Part shown: one piece after another, positions 29,420 through 39,767 of the stretch | Layout: each line of letters starts with the position of its first letter | How positions within the stretch are numbered: the stretch's first letter is position 1 | Assembly (NCBI GenBank): GCA_002715985.1 | Contig: PBAO01000014.1 | Coordinates: 62,362-126,361 of the forward strand | Source of the DNA: Lysobacterales bacterium | Lineage (GTDB): Bacteria; Pseudomonadota; Gammaproteobacteria; Nevskiales; Salinisphaeraceae | DNA: 64,000 bases | Direction: 5' to 3' | The notes under the pieces: model-generated | The model's input: only the letters and a program-made list of their open reading frames with translations | Databases searched by the model: none | Told to the model about the DNA's origin: nothing | Translations under genes and position numbers: made by a program

Positions 29420-29522
29420 ATGACATCCGGGCTGCGTGCGACGCCGCGGCCCCGTCGGCGCATCCAGGCCGCCACGGCCGGTATATGGTGTGGACCAGGC
29501 TCCCGACATCGAGAAATAACTG

Positions 29523-29777
29523 ATGCGAAACACCGATGACCGCCGCGCGACCTATCACCAGAGTCGCCAAAAGGCACTGGCCCAAGCCGACAGCCGGCTG
29601 GCTGTCGAAGCCGTGCGTCTGCAGGCTGAAGCCGTGGCGGCGGTAACCGACTGGCCCGAGTTCAAAGAGCTTGCCGAGCAAGCGATCCGCAAGGAAGAGG
29701 AACTCGGGGGCCAGGGCAATGGGGATGAGCAATCGCGTATGCCACCGGCCGACATGGGCGATGTGAACCACGAGTAA
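29523..29777 (+). CDS. Hypothetical protein
   Basis: 84 aa ORF MRNTDDRRATYHQSRQKALAQADSRLAVEAVRL; no family recognised. Confidence 0.4.
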   Translation: MRNTDDRRATYHQSRQKALAQADSRLAVEAVRLQAEAVAAVTDWPEFKELAEQAIRKEEELGGQGNGDEQSRMPPADMGDVNHE

Positions 29778-29827
29778 CGGCGCCTGGTATCGTCAAGCGT
29801 GCGTCGTTGACCGGCGCGCTTTCATGA

Positions 29828-30217
29828 TCAGTCGTCCGGAGGGTGCCATTCGGGGCCGAACCCGCCCAGTGTCGGGTGGTACATCTCATCGGCTGTGTGC
29901 TGGGTGAATTCGATGTTCACCCGCTCGGCCGGCAATCCGAGCCGGGCTTCGCACACGACGAGCAGGGCCCGGGCCAATGCGTCTCGCTGTGCCGCCGCAC
30001 GGCCACGGCGGATATCACACATGAGCAGGTTCGCCGGCACCGGTCGGTCATCCACGATACGCCAGAGCCCGGCCGGGCCCAGTTCGCGGATGGCCACGCT
30101 GATACGCCGACGATCCATCTGCATGTGCGTGGCATAGCAGTCGGCCAGTGCACTCGAGAACGCCGCCTTCTCATCGCAAGAGAATGCCCGGCTCGTATCA
30201 AGTTGTAGATAAGGCAT
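29828..30217 (-). CDS. Tautomerase-family protein
   Basis: MPYLQLDTSRAFSCDEKAAFSSALADCYATHMQMDRRRISVAIRELG...ERVNIEFTQHTADEMYH; Met-Pro start characteristic of the superfamily. Confidence 0.7.
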   Translation of the reverse strand: MPYLQLDTSRAFSCDEKAAFSSALADCYATHMQMDRRRISVAIRELGPAGLWRIVDDRPVPANLLMCDIRRGRAAAQRDALARALLVVCEARLGLPAERVNIEFTQHTADEMYHPTLGGFGPEWHPPDD

Positions 30218-30632
30218 AGATCGCGTCACCTTGCAATTGCGCAGTTCGCGCCTGTCCGGGGCTCTGTCGTTGCCGCCGTGCTGTATTTCTTGGCTCGGCA
30301 CATCGCGATAACCCGTCATCGCGTTCGCGAAACGCGATCTGAACAACTCACAAAATCTGTGGATAAAGCCGTGGGTGAATCGTCCTATCGCCTGCCACAC
30401 GGGAGCTCAAGCACGCGTGGTCAATTCTTGGCCAAAGTATCGACACCCTGACGAGGGCGATTACGTCAATACAAGCACGCTGAAAAGATACGCGATTTTT
30501 AGCTTGCCGAATACGCTGATCGCGTGTAAGTCCCGGTCGTGAAAGACCCATTGCGACCATCGGCCTCTACAGCCGGGGCGCACGCGCGGCTAGGCTATGG
30601 TCTTGGAAGAACCAACCACGAAAGGCTATTGC

Positions 30633-31943
30633 ATGCTGCGCTGGCTGTCTCGCCCGGCGGTACGGCTGGTCGAGCGTTACTTGCCCGACCCGTACGTGTT
30701 CGTACTCATCCTCACGCTGGTGGCAGCCGGGGCAGCGGTCGCGGCTACGCCGACGAGTGCTCACGCGGTGCTGCGAATCTGGGGCGACGGCTTCTGGAGC
30801 CTGCTCGCCTTTTCCATGCAGATGCTGCTGGTGTTGATCAGCGGTTTCATGCTGGCGCACTCGCCGCCCGTGGCTCGTCTTCTCGATACGGCCGCGCAAC
30901 GCGTTCACAGCGCTGCGACGGCGATCATCTGCGTCACCCTGGTCTCGTTGGCGGCAAGCTGGCTCAACTGGGGGTTTGGCCTGGTTGTCGGCGCCCTGTT
31001 CGCGAAGGCGCTGGCTCGGCACGTGCGGGTGGATTACCGACTCCTGGTGGCCAGCGCCTATTCGGGGTTCGTCGTCTGGCACGGCGGGCTGGCCGGCTCG
31101 ATCCCCTTGACTATCGCCACCCCGGGACACTTCACCGCCGATAGCATCGGCGTGATCGATACGAGCCGGACTTTGTTCGCCGGCTTCAATCTGGCGATCG
31201 TGGCCGCGCTATTCGTGGTGATGCCGCTGATCAACCGACTGATGCTGCCGCGGGATGATGAATCGGTCATTGCCTCGCGCGAGGCGCTTGCCGAGCCCTC
31301 GCCGAATCCGGTCTCGCCGGCGCGCCCGGCGGAGTATCTGGAGCACAGTCGTCTGCTGGCCGGCTGTGCGGGGCTGGCGGGGCTGGCTTATCTGGCGGAT
31401 TATTTCTTTCTTCGCGGCCAGGGCCTGAATCTCAATGTCGTCAATTTCCTGTTTCTGATGATGGCGATCGTGCTGCACGGCACGCCCTCGCGTCTGCTGG
31501 CCAGCCTGCAGGCCGGGATTCGCGGCGGGGCCGGCATCGTGATTCAGTTTCCGTTTTATGCCGGCATCATGGCGATCATGACGCAGTCGGGCCTGGCGGA
31601 GGCGTTATCCGGCTGGTTTGCTTCGATCGCCACGGCCGACACGCTGGCGTTCTGGTCGTTCATCAGTGCCGGGATCGTGAATCTGTTCGTACCCTCCGGT
31701 GGTGGCCAGTGGGCGGTTCAGGCGCCGGTGATGATTCCCGCGGCCCAGGCGCTGGGCGCAGACATGCCGCGTATCGCCATGGCGATTGCCTGGGGAGATG
31801 CCTGGACGAACCTGCTGCAACCGTTCTGGGCGCTGCCGGTATTGGCCATCGCCGGGTTGAAGGCTGCCGATATCATGGGGTTCTGCCTGATCCAGTTGTT
31901 TGTCACCGGCATCATCATCGCCGCGGGGCTGACATTCTTATGA
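30633..31943 (+). CDS. Short-chain fatty acid transporter family protein (AtoE-like)
   Basis: ERYLPDPYVFVLILTLV, LVSLAASWLNWGFGLVVGALFAK, PSGGGQWAVQAPVMIPAA, WGDAWTNLLQPFWALP. Confidence 0.9.
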   Translation: MLRWLSRPAVRLVERYLPDPYVFVLILTLVAAGAAVAATPTSAHAVLRIWGDGFWSLLAFSMQMLLVLISGFMLAHSPPVARLLDTAAQRVHSAATAIICVTLVSLAASWLNWGFGLVVGALFAKALARHVRVDYRLLVASAYSGFVVWHGGLAGSIPLTIATPGHFTADSIGVIDTSRTLFAGFNLAIVAALFVVMPLINRLMLPRDDESVIASREALAEPSPNPVSPARPAEYLEHSRLLAGCAGLAGLAYLADYFFLRGQGLNLNVVNFLFLMMAIVLHGTPSRLLASLQAGIRGGAGIVIQFPFYAGIMAIMTQSGLAEALSGWFASIATADTLAFWSFISAGIVNLFVPSGGGQWAVQAPVMIPAAQALGADMPRIAMAIAWGDAWTNLLQPFWALPVLAIAGLKAADIMGFCLIQLFVTGIIIAAGLTFL

Positions 31944-32843
31944 GCGCGCACAGTGCATATGGGCCTCGCGCTCGATGCGGGCATTGAACTCTGCCCCCAC
32001 GATCACCGTAACCACGGTCACGTAGGTCAGCGTCAACAGCAGCACCACGCCGGACAGCGAGCCATACATCGCGGTGTAGGAATCCGAGTAGGCCAGAAAC
32101 ACCGAGAACAGGATCGAGGCCACGGTCCAGAACGAGACCACCACACCGGCGCCGATACGCACCCAACGCCAGCGCGGCGGCGGCGCGCGGTCCGGCACCC
32201 AGCGGTACAGAGCCGCCAGGCCGCAGAACAGCATCAGCCCGCCCAGCGTCATGCCGATGGCCCGGGCGAGCTCGCTGAGCGCGAGCGAAGCACCGGCCAC
32301 CTGGGCCCATACGGGCAGGCCGATGGCCAGTAAAGACACGACGAGCAGCCCGCTGATGACCGCCAGCGCCAGGCCGAGCGAACGAAGCAGCGTGCCGCTG
32401 CGTCGCTTAGGCCGGCCGGTCTTGTAAGCGCCGTCCAGGGCAATCATCAGCGCGGCCACCCCCTGCTGAGCACACCAGAGCGCGACCAGCAGGCTGAAGA
32501 TGCCGGCCGCCCAAAGCGTGGAGGTGGAGCGCGAGGTGATCTCCTGCATCTGGCCGATCATCGAAATGACGACGTCGGCCGGCACGAACCCGGCCAAGGC
32601 CTTCATATCGGCCACGACGATACCGGGGTCGGCGAACAGGCCATAGAAAGCCACGAATGCCGATACTGCCGAAAAGATTGCAAACAGCGCCAGGAACGAG
32701 ATCGCCGAAGCATTGACCGTGACCGGTTGATCGCCCATCGAGCGAAACACGGCGATCAGCACATCACGCCATTCGGCCCAGCTGAGCTCGCTGGGCCAGG
32801 GCATGCGGCGGGATTTATCGCCGGGTGGGGCGCGGTGAGACAT
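31938..32843 (-). CDS. YihY/BrkB family inner membrane protein
   Basis: QPVTVNASAISFLALFAIFSAVSAFVAFYGL; SDSYTAMYGSLSGVVLLLTLTYVTVVTVIVGAEFNAR. Confidence 0.88.
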   Translation of the reverse strand: MSHRAPPGDKSRRMPWPSELSWAEWRDVLIAVFRSMGDQPVTVNASAISFLALFAIFSAVSAFVAFYGLFADPGIVVADMKALAGFVPADVVISMIGQMQEITSRSTSTLWAAGIFSLLVALWCAQQGVAALMIALDGAYKTGRPKRRSGTLLRSLGLALAVISGLLVVSLLAIGLPVWAQVAGASLALSELARAIGMTLGGLMLFCGLAALYRWVPDRAPPPRWRWVRIGAGVVVSFWTVASILFSVFLAYSDSYTAMYGSLSGVVLLLTLTYVTVVTVIVGAEFNARIEREAHMHCARS

Positions 32844-32898
32844 TGCGGATCGATCCGTGTTGATAACCGGCCCATGATGCCCGAGGCCGGGCCGAGCA

Positions 32899-33081
32899 TC
32901 ACCAAAGTTCACATGTTTTCGTCTCGGCGATCGGCGCAAGGCCGATCAGGCTGATCGCGACCATGGCCATGACATGAGCGCCGCCCCAGACCGCACCGCC
33001 TGCACACAGCAGGGCTTCGGCGACATGGAGGGCCAGCCACGCTCCGAGGCTGCCAGCCAGGCCATGGGCGATCGGCTGCAT
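32899..33081 (-). CDS. Possible small membrane protein
   Basis: MQPIAHGLAGSLGAWLALHVAEALLCAGGAVWGGAHVMAMVAISLIGLAPIAETKTCELW; hydrophobic, but no family recognised. Confidence 0.25.
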   Translation of the reverse strand: MQPIAHGLAGSLGAWLALHVAEALLCAGGAVWGGAHVMAMVAISLIGLAPIAETKTCELW

Positions 33082-33272
33082 CCGTGCAGCACACATCGAT
33101 CGGCAACAGATCGGGCAGCAACGCGCCCATCGGCGCATGGCTTTAGCCCTCGCCGTCAAAACCCGGGCAAGCAAGACGAACCCTCGCTGATCGAGCCGTT
33201 GTATTCCGCAGCGTTCATGCTAACCTTCGGCAAGGGACGGCGCCGCGTGCGCCACGATTTAAGGGGAGATCC

Positions 33273-34832
33273 GTGAAGAACGCCATTCTGTGGGGGATGG
33301 CTCTGAGTGCACTGTCGTTGCCGGTACAGGCAATGGATGCCGAGAGCCAGAAGAACATGCGCGCCGAGCTCGAAGCGCTCAAGGCGCAGCTCGAAAAGCT
33401 CGAACCGCTGCGTCAGCGGGTAGACGCGCTCGAATCGCGTCTGGCCGACGACACGTCGGGCACAGAGGCCACCAGCCAACAGACCCAGCTTGCCCAGGGC
33501 AGCGCCGAAGCCGGCGATGCCAGCGGGGGCGGGGCCAGCGGCGACGATGAAAAGGCGACCAACGCCAATAACCCCGATGACACCTCGGGCGCCACGAATG
33601 TCGCTGACAACCCGTCCGGGTACAAGGTCGGTACGGTTGCCGGCGTTCAGTTCAAGACGGGCGCCGGCGCGCCGCGCAGCAAGGAGGATGTGCGCGATAT
33701 CGCCAGCGATGTCTACGAAGAAAAACAGTCCAAGACCGTTCAGGTCGGCGGGGCACTGCGCTATAACGCCACCTACGCCGAGTTCAACGACGCCCAGAAG
33801 GACCGGGGCGGTGATATCGGCCTGGATACGTTTCGTATCAATCTGGACGCCGATATCGACGGCCTGTTGTTCTCGGCCGAGTATCGGTTCTACAACACCT
33901 GGCGCGCGCTACACCATGGCTGGGTGGGCTATGAGTTCAACGACAACCAACATATCGAAATCGGGCTGACGCGTGTGCCGTTCGGGATCCTGCCGTACGC
34001 CTCGAACAATTTCTATTTTTCCAGCAATTACTACACCGGCTTCGAAGACGACTACGATATCGGTGTCAAATACGTGGCCACGCCCGGCCAGTGGAATTTC
34101 CAGGCCGCGTTTTTCAAGAACTCGGAAAACAACGGCAACGACCGCTACTCGGTTGATCCGATCGGCATCATGCCGCAGATCAACGACGACGACGGCAACG
34201 CCGTGGCCGCCACGCAGGCCGCAGGGGGGCTGGCCCGTAACAACGTCGTCGACGGCTATGGCCAGTCGGTGCAGGAAACCAACACCACCAACCTACGTGC
34301 GGCTTACAACTGGCAACACGCCAAGGACTACGTCAGTGAGATCGGTGTTTCCGGCCAGTACGGTTTCCTCTACAACGATGCCACCACCGAGTACTACGGC
34401 GACAACCTGGCCGGCGCGCTGCACCTGCACGGCAACTACGGCCCTTGGGAGATCATGCTCGAGGCCGCGCGCTATGAGTATGACCTGGATGGCAACGAGA
34501 ACGTGCTGGGCACCGGGTTCTTCAACAGCAACTACGTGATCTCCACCGAGGCCACAAGCTGGCTGGGTAACGTCAGTTATACCTTCCAGCTGGACTTCGG
34601 CCCGTTCGACAGCCTGGAGGTGTACAACGATTACACCTACGTGGGCAACAAGTCGGGTGGATTGCCCAATACGTGGCAGAACGTCACCGGGGCGGCGCTG
34701 GCCGCGGGCAATCTGTACACCTATTTCGATCTGATTCAGGGCAAGAACGAGCCTTTCGTCAATGGCTCGCTGGTCGGCGATCGGCCCAAGACCCAGACCC
34801 TGTTCAATATCAACATGGGCTATTACTTCTAG
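33273..34832 (+). CDS. Outer-membrane porin with N-terminal coiled coil (DcaP/BBP-type)
   Basis: Signal peptide, coiled-coil MRAELEALKAQLEKLEPLRQRVDALESRL, aromatic-rich beta strands, terminal aromatic residue (NINMGYYF). Confidence 0.75.
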   Translation: MKNAILWGMALSALSLPVQAMDAESQKNMRAELEALKAQLEKLEPLRQRVDALESRLADDTSGTEATSQQTQLAQGSAEAGDASGGGASGDDEKATNANNPDDTSGATNVADNPSGYKVGTVAGVQFKTGAGAPRSKEDVRDIASDVYEEKQSKTVQVGGALRYNATYAEFNDAQKDRGGDIGLDTFRINLDADIDGLLFSAEYRFYNTWRALHHGWVGYEFNDNQHIEIGLTRVPFGILPYASNNFYFSSNYYTGFEDDYDIGVKYVATPGQWNFQAAFFKNSENNGNDRYSVDPIGIMPQINDDDGNAVAATQAAGGLARNNVVDGYGQSVQETNTTNLRAAYNWQHAKDYVSEIGVSGQYGFLYNDATTEYYGDNLAGALHLHGNYGPWEIMLEAARYEYDLDGNENVLGTGFFNSNYVISTEATSWLGNVSYTFQLDFGPFDSLEVYNDYTYVGNKSGGLPNTWQNVTGAALAAGNLYTYFDLIQGKNEPFVNGSLVGDRPKTQTLFNINMGYYF

Positions 34833-34931
34833 GCTGGATGGCCACCGCGCCGGCCTTTAACAGGCCACGCGGTGGTGGGCGCCGATTAATGCGGTAGGCT
34901 CGGCAAATTGTCGTGACGATGACTTGTCCCT

Positions 34932-35930
34932 ATGCCGAGCCCCGAATCCTCTACCGCCGACCGACCACAGACCCTCGATCTCGATGCCGGGGTCATCATC
35001 GAACGCCTGGACAGTTGGGTCGATGGGGCTGTACGGCTGTTGCCGAACATCGTGGTTGCGATCGTGGTGTTCGTGATCTTCATCGGCCTGGCCGCACTGG
35101 CCAAGCGCCTGGTCGTCGGCCAGGGCGCACGGCGCTCGCGCGAGAACCTCGGTGAGGTTCTTGGCGGCTTTCTCAAATGGGCGGTGATGATTCTGGGTTT
35201 TCTTCTCGCCGCGACCATCGTCGTGCCGAGCCTCAACCCGGGCGATCTCATCGCGGGGCTTGGCGTCAGCTCGATCGCGATCGGTTTCGCCTTCAAGGAT
35301 ATTCTGCAGAACTGGCTGGCCGGGCTGCTGATCCTTTTGCGCCAGCCATTCAATATCAATGACCAGATCGAGATCGACGGCTATGAAGGCACCGTTGAGC
35401 GCATCGAGACACGCGCCACGATCATTCGAACCTATGACGGCCAGAATGTCGTCATGCCCAACAGCAGCGTCTATACCAACGCGGTTCTGGTCAAGACCGC
35501 ACACGCCAAGCGCCGCAGCCAGTACGACGTGGGCATCGGCTACGGCGATGATATCGATGCGGCCTGTCAGGCCATTTGCAGGGCCATGGCCGATATCGAT
35601 GAGGTTCAGGCCGAGCCGGCCGCCGAAGCATTCGCCTGGGATCTGGCCGCGAGTTGGACCACGATCCGGGTACGCTGGTGGACCGATAGCCGTCGGGCCG
35701 ACGTGGTGCGCGTGCAATCCAGGGTGATCCGCGCGATAAAGAAAGCGCTCGATGACGCCCATATCGATATGCCTTACCCGACCCAGGTCACGCTCTGGCA
35801 CGATCAGACCGAAGCCGTGGAAGGCGATCGCAGCCGCCAGCGCGAAGGCTGGCCTGCGGATCCGGACCATCCGAGCCAGCCGCGCTGGCGGGCCCAGCGA
35901 GATGAGCGCAGTACGCCGACCCGCGACTGA
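34932..35930 (+). CDS. Small-conductance mechanosensitive channel (MscS) family protein
   Basis: GLGVSSIAIGFAFKDILQNWLAGLLILLRQPFNINDQIEIDGYEGTVERIETRATIIRTYDGQNVVMPNSSVYT. Confidence 0.95.
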   Translation: MPSPESSTADRPQTLDLDAGVIIERLDSWVDGAVRLLPNIVVAIVVFVIFIGLAALAKRLVVGQGARRSRENLGEVLGGFLKWAVMILGFLLAATIVVPSLNPGDLIAGLGVSSIAIGFAFKDILQNWLAGLLILLRQPFNINDQIEIDGYEGTVERIETRATIIRTYDGQNVVMPNSSVYTNAVLVKTAHAKRRSQYDVGIGYGDDIDAACQAICRAMADIDEVQAEPAAEAFAWDLAASWTTIRVRWWTDSRRADVVRVQSRVIRAIKKALDDAHIDMPYPTQVTLWHDQTEAVEGDRSRQREGWPADPDHPSQPRWRAQRDERSTPTRD

Positions 35931-36822
35931 TCGGCGGTTGTTCATCGGGATCGCGGTTGCGCGCTACCGAGCGTTTGCTGTGCTCTGGGGGGTGGCGCTA
36001 GGCCTGGTCGCCTGTGTGGCCCCGCCGGATCAGCGTCTGGCGCAGGCCGGAGCGGATTTCAACGATACCGCGCTATCGGCCGACGACATCCGCGTGGTGG
36101 ATTGGAATATCAAGAAAGCACAGGCCGCGGAATGGACCGGCTCTCGGGGCCGGGCCACCGTCGTGGAACTGTTCCGCGAGGCCGATCTTGTCACGCTCCA
36201 GGAAGTGTGTGCACCGGTTGCCGATGGGTCATTGCGCGAGCGTCTGGCCGCCGCACAGCTGAGCGGCGTGTTCGCGGCCAGTTTTTCGGCGCCTGTTCTG
36301 GGCTGCGGTTCAGGCCGAGCCACCGGTGTGCTTACCGCATCGCGCGTGGCCCCGATTCGGCGCACGGCCCTGGTCAGCCAGCACCGCGAGTTCGGGCTTA
36401 CCCCGAAGATCAGCCTGGCCACAACCTATCCGATCGCCGACCGTAAGCAGCGCCTGCTCGTGATCAATGCCCACCTGCTGAATTTCGAATGGCTCACGCT
36501 CGACGATTACAGCGATCAACTCGCCGCGATCGGCGCAGTTCTGCAAAAACACACGGGACCGATCGTCCTGGCGGGCGACATGAACAGCCGCAATGCGTGG
36601 CGTACCCGTCTGCTCGAGACGATCGTCGATCAAGCCGGCCTCAGGGCCGTGTTCGACGCCAACGATCAGGCCCGAACACGGGCCGTGATCGGCGGCAACA
36701 AGCCGCTCGATCATATTTATTATCGTGGTCTGTCCATCACCACGCCTGGCCGCATCGGCGCCGAGGCGGCCACCGAGGTGTCGGATCACAACAGCCTGTC
36801 CGTGCGGTTTGCTTATCCCTGA
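35902..36822 (+). CDS. Endonuclease/exonuclease/phosphatase family protein (lipoprotein/secreted)
   Basis: VVDWNIKKAQA, DLVTLQEVCAP, PIVLAGDMNSRN, DHIYYRGLS, SDHNSLSVRF; lipobox LGLVACVA; overlaps MscS 3' end by 29 nt. Confidence 0.85.
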   Translation: MSAVRRPATDRRLFIGIAVARYRAFAVLWGVALGLVACVAPPDQRLAQAGADFNDTALSADDIRVVDWNIKKAQAAEWTGSRGRATVVELFREADLVTLQEVCAPVADGSLRERLAAAQLSGVFAASFSAPVLGCGSGRATGVLTASRVAPIRRTALVSQHREFGLTPKISLATTYPIADRKQRLLVINAHLLNFEWLTLDDYSDQLAAIGAVLQKHTGPIVLAGDMNSRNAWRTRLLETIVDQAGLRAVFDANDQARTRAVIGGNKPLDHIYYRGLSITTPGRIGAEAATEVSDHNSLSVRFAYP

Positions 36823-36932
36823 GCTGTCTGCGGGCTGGATTCGGGCGGCTGAGGCTGAACGTGCGATTTGATGTTTGACGTCATACACCCCATAACAAGA
36901 ATGATTCGGCAACGGCTCTGTACCACGCGCTC

Positions 36933-37874
36933 ATGTTCGGTTTTCTGCAAGGATTTTCTTACGGCCTGTTTCTGTCGTGCCTGCCCTGGTTTCTGATTGG
37001 CATGATCGATCCTCGCATGGCCGTGCCAGCGATGCCGCCGACGCGCTGGCGCGCGATCCTGCGGTATGTCTTCGGCCTGCCGTTTCTGGCGTTTGCGCTG
37101 TGGTTGACCTCGCTCTGGGGAGGATTCAACCCGAGTTTCAACGGCTGGGTTCTGGGCCTGTTGGCGATCGCCATCGAGGTGCCGGTCGAGCGGCGCTGGC
37201 GTGGCTGGCTGGCCCGTCGCAAGCAGCGGGCTGATCAGGCCCGTATCGAAGCCGAAGCTCGGGCCGCGCAGGCCGAGCGCGAGCGCGCCGAACGCGAAGC
37301 CGGCACCGCCGAGCTGGATCCGGATCATCCGCCGGTCGATGCCGATAACGTGGTCCAGGCCTTGTGTGCGGCCAAGAAACGCCTGCTCGACGTGCAGCGG
37401 GCGGATCTTGCCGGCCAGGCGGACCGGCTGTATACCCGCTACACGCGCGTACTCGACACGCTGGCGGCCAAGTTCGATGCGCGCGAGCTCACCCACGGGC
37501 GTTCGCGTTCGATGGTCGGCGAGGTCTGCATGGCGGCCGCCGACAATCTGAGCGCGATGCATAGCCTGGCGGCGGGCGTGGTCGGTATCGACACTGCGTA
37601 TGTCCGGCGCCGTCTCGAGCAGACCAAGCATACGAGCCACGCCGACGAACGCGAAGCGTTGAATCAGCGTCTCGCGCTTGTCACCGATACCGAGCGCCGC
37701 CTGGCCGATCTGACCGCCCGCAACGAGGCGGCCATGACCACACTGGACAACGCGGCCGTCGTCATGGGCCGTGTTCAGACCGATCGCCCACAGGCTGCCC
37801 TGGGGGCCGATCAGGCCCTCAACGATCTGCAACGATTTCTCGCCCAGGCCGAGCGTTACGGCCAAAAGAGCTGA
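36933..37874 (+). CDS. XpaC-like (5-bromo-4-chloroindolyl phosphate hydrolysis family) protein
   Basis: Two N-terminal TM segments then helical domain; 2 bp upstream of telA-like gene, the usual XpaC/TelA pairing. Confidence 0.65.
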   Translation: MFGFLQGFSYGLFLSCLPWFLIGMIDPRMAVPAMPPTRWRAILRYVFGLPFLAFALWLTSLWGGFNPSFNGWVLGLLAIAIEVPVERRWRGWLARRKQRADQARIEAEARAAQAERERAEREAGTAELDPDHPPVDADNVVQALCAAKKRLLDVQRADLAGQADRLYTRYTRVLDTLAAKFDARELTHGRSRSMVGEVCMAAADNLSAMHSLAAGVVGIDTAYVRRRLEQTKHTSHADEREALNQRLALVTDTERRLADLTARNEAAMTTLDNAAVVMGRVQTDRPQAALGADQALNDLQRFLAQAERYGQKS

Positions 37875-37876
37875 CC

Positions 37877-39106
37877 ATGAGTGATCCCACCGAACCAGAC
37901 AATCGCACGGCGCCCGCCAGCCCGATCAGCCTGTCGTTGCCCGTCGACGAGATCGAGCGCGATATCGATGCCCAGACCCCGGATCCCGGGCAACAGCAGG
38001 CGAGCGAGCCCGAGCCGGAAGATCCGGAGCTGGCCGCAACGGCCGATACGTTCGTCGCCGATGTGTTGGCCATGGACGATGCGCAGGCCGCGGCCGCACA
38101 TGCCAAGCGCGAGGCCGTGGACGGCATGGGGGCCGAGGTTCAGCGTCAGGCTGCCCATCGCAGTGCAATGCTCCAGACGCCGATCCGTCAGCTGGCCCAG
38201 CACGGCGAGGACGGCGGCCCGGTGGCCAAGGCGTTGACGGATCTGCGTGGACGCATGACCGAGCTCGACCCCAATCGTCACAAGCTGCGGGACTCCGGCC
38301 TGGCTCGCCGCCTGTCCTTCATCCCCGGGGTAGGCGATCGTCTGCATCGCTATTTCCAGAAGTTCGAGACAGCCCAGGAAGCCATCGACGCCATCATTCG
38401 CGATCTCGAATCCGGCAAGGACATGCTCGCGCGGGACAATGTCACCCTGGCCGACGACCAGGACGCCATGCGGGCCACCTTGTCCCAGCTCAAGCGCCAG
38501 ATCGCACTGGGCCAGCTCATCGATCAACGACTGGTCAAGGCCGCGCAGGCTCTGGACAGCGACAACGCCAAACGTCGCTTCATAGAAGAAGAACTCATAT
38601 TCCCCCTGCGCCAGCGCGTGGTCGATCTTCAGCAGCAGCTGGCCGTCAGCCAGCAGGGCGTGCTGGCGCTGGAAGTCGTGATCCGCAATAACCGCGAACT
38701 GATGCGAGGGGTGGATCGCGCGCTCAATGTGACGGTATCCGCCCTGAACGTGGCCGTGACCGTTGCACTGGCGCTTGCCAATCAGCGTCTCGTGCTCGAC
38801 CGGGTCGAATCGTTGAACAAGACCACCTCGGACATGATCGCCGGCACGGCTTCGCAGTTGCGTTCGCAAGGCGTGGATATCCAGAACCGCAGTGCCTCGG
38901 CCATGCTGGATATGGAACAACTGGAAAACGCCTTCGCCGACGTGCTCGGGGCGATCGACGAAGTCTCGCGCTATCGCCGCGAGGCGCTGCCCAAACTCTC
39001 CGAGCAGATCGGCCGGCTTGATTCCATGGCACGCAAAGGCGAGGCGGCCATCGCCGACATGGATCGTGGCAATGCCGCTGCCGATGAAAAAAACGAGACC
39101 CTCTGA
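37877..39106 (+). CDS. TelA/KlaA toxic anion resistance family protein
   Basis: RRLSFIPGVGDRLHRYFQKFETAQEAIDAIIRDLESGKDMLARDNVTLADDQ; LEVVIRNNRELMRGVDRALNVTVSALNVAVTVALAL. Confidence 0.92.
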   Translation: MSDPTEPDNRTAPASPISLSLPVDEIERDIDAQTPDPGQQQASEPEPEDPELAATADTFVADVLAMDDAQAAAAHAKREAVDGMGAEVQRQAAHRSAMLQTPIRQLAQHGEDGGPVAKALTDLRGRMTELDPNRHKLRDSGLARRLSFIPGVGDRLHRYFQKFETAQEAIDAIIRDLESGKDMLARDNVTLADDQDAMRATLSQLKRQIALGQLIDQRLVKAAQALDSDNAKRRFIEEELIFPLRQRVVDLQQQLAVSQQGVLALEVVIRNNRELMRGVDRALNVTVSALNVAVTVALALANQRLVLDRVESLNKTTSDMIAGTASQLRSQGVDIQNRSASAMLDMEQLENAFADVLGAIDEVSRYRREALPKLSEQIGRLDSMARKGEAAIADMDRGNAAADEKNETL

Positions 39107-39176
39107 CCCGGGCCGGTTTCATCACGACTGACCCCGGCACGCGCATGAGATCGGCTGCGTGCACCGGGTGGGGCGA

Positions 39177-39623
39177 TCAGCTCGGACAGCACTTCTTGAA
39201 CTTGCGGCCCGAGCCGCAGGGACAGGCGTCGTTGCGACCGGGGCGCAGACGAGACACGTCCGTGGTGCCGTGCAGATAAAGCCACTGGCCGGCCTCGAGC
39301 ACGAAACGCGAGTCTTCATCGAGCACAGCAAAGCCGGCCGAATCTTGATAGGTGGCCCGAAAGCGTACCGCACCCTCCGCGGGGCCGTGCTCATGCGCGA
39401 CGATCGTGAGGTTGCACCAGCGTATGTCGCCATCGGGCCTCGGATCCGGCGGACAGGTATCGGTATGCCAGCTGGCCTTGAGGAACGCGGTTTCATTGAG
39501 CGCATACGCGCTATAGCGGGCCCGCATCAATGCTTCGGGCGAGGGCGCACGAGCACCGCGATGATACGGCCCGCAACAGGCCTCGTAGGGCAGGCCCGAT
39601 TGACAGGGGCAGGAACCGGTCAT
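39177..39623 (-). CDS. YchJ-family SEC-C motif protein
   Basis: CPCQSGLPYEACCGPYH at N-term and GRNDACPCGSGRKFKKCCPS at C-term; MRARYSAYALNETAFLKASWH. Confidence 0.93.
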   Translation of the reverse strand: MTGSCPCQSGLPYEACCGPYHRGARAPSPEALMRARYSAYALNETAFLKASWHTDTCPPDPRPDGDIRWCNLTIVAHEHGPAEGAVRFRATYQDSAGFAVLDEDSRFVLEAGQWLYLHGTTDVSRLRPGRNDACPCGSGRKFKKCCPS

Positions 39624-39767
39624 GGTCGAAAGCGCATGTGAAGCACGTCACACGATAACAAGCCGACGATGTCCTTGGCAGGACAGCATTCCATGTATTG
39701 TGGGGACGTCGTGTCACGCGGGAACCACGGTTGCCGCCGATGGCATTCAACCCAACAGGTAGTTCGT

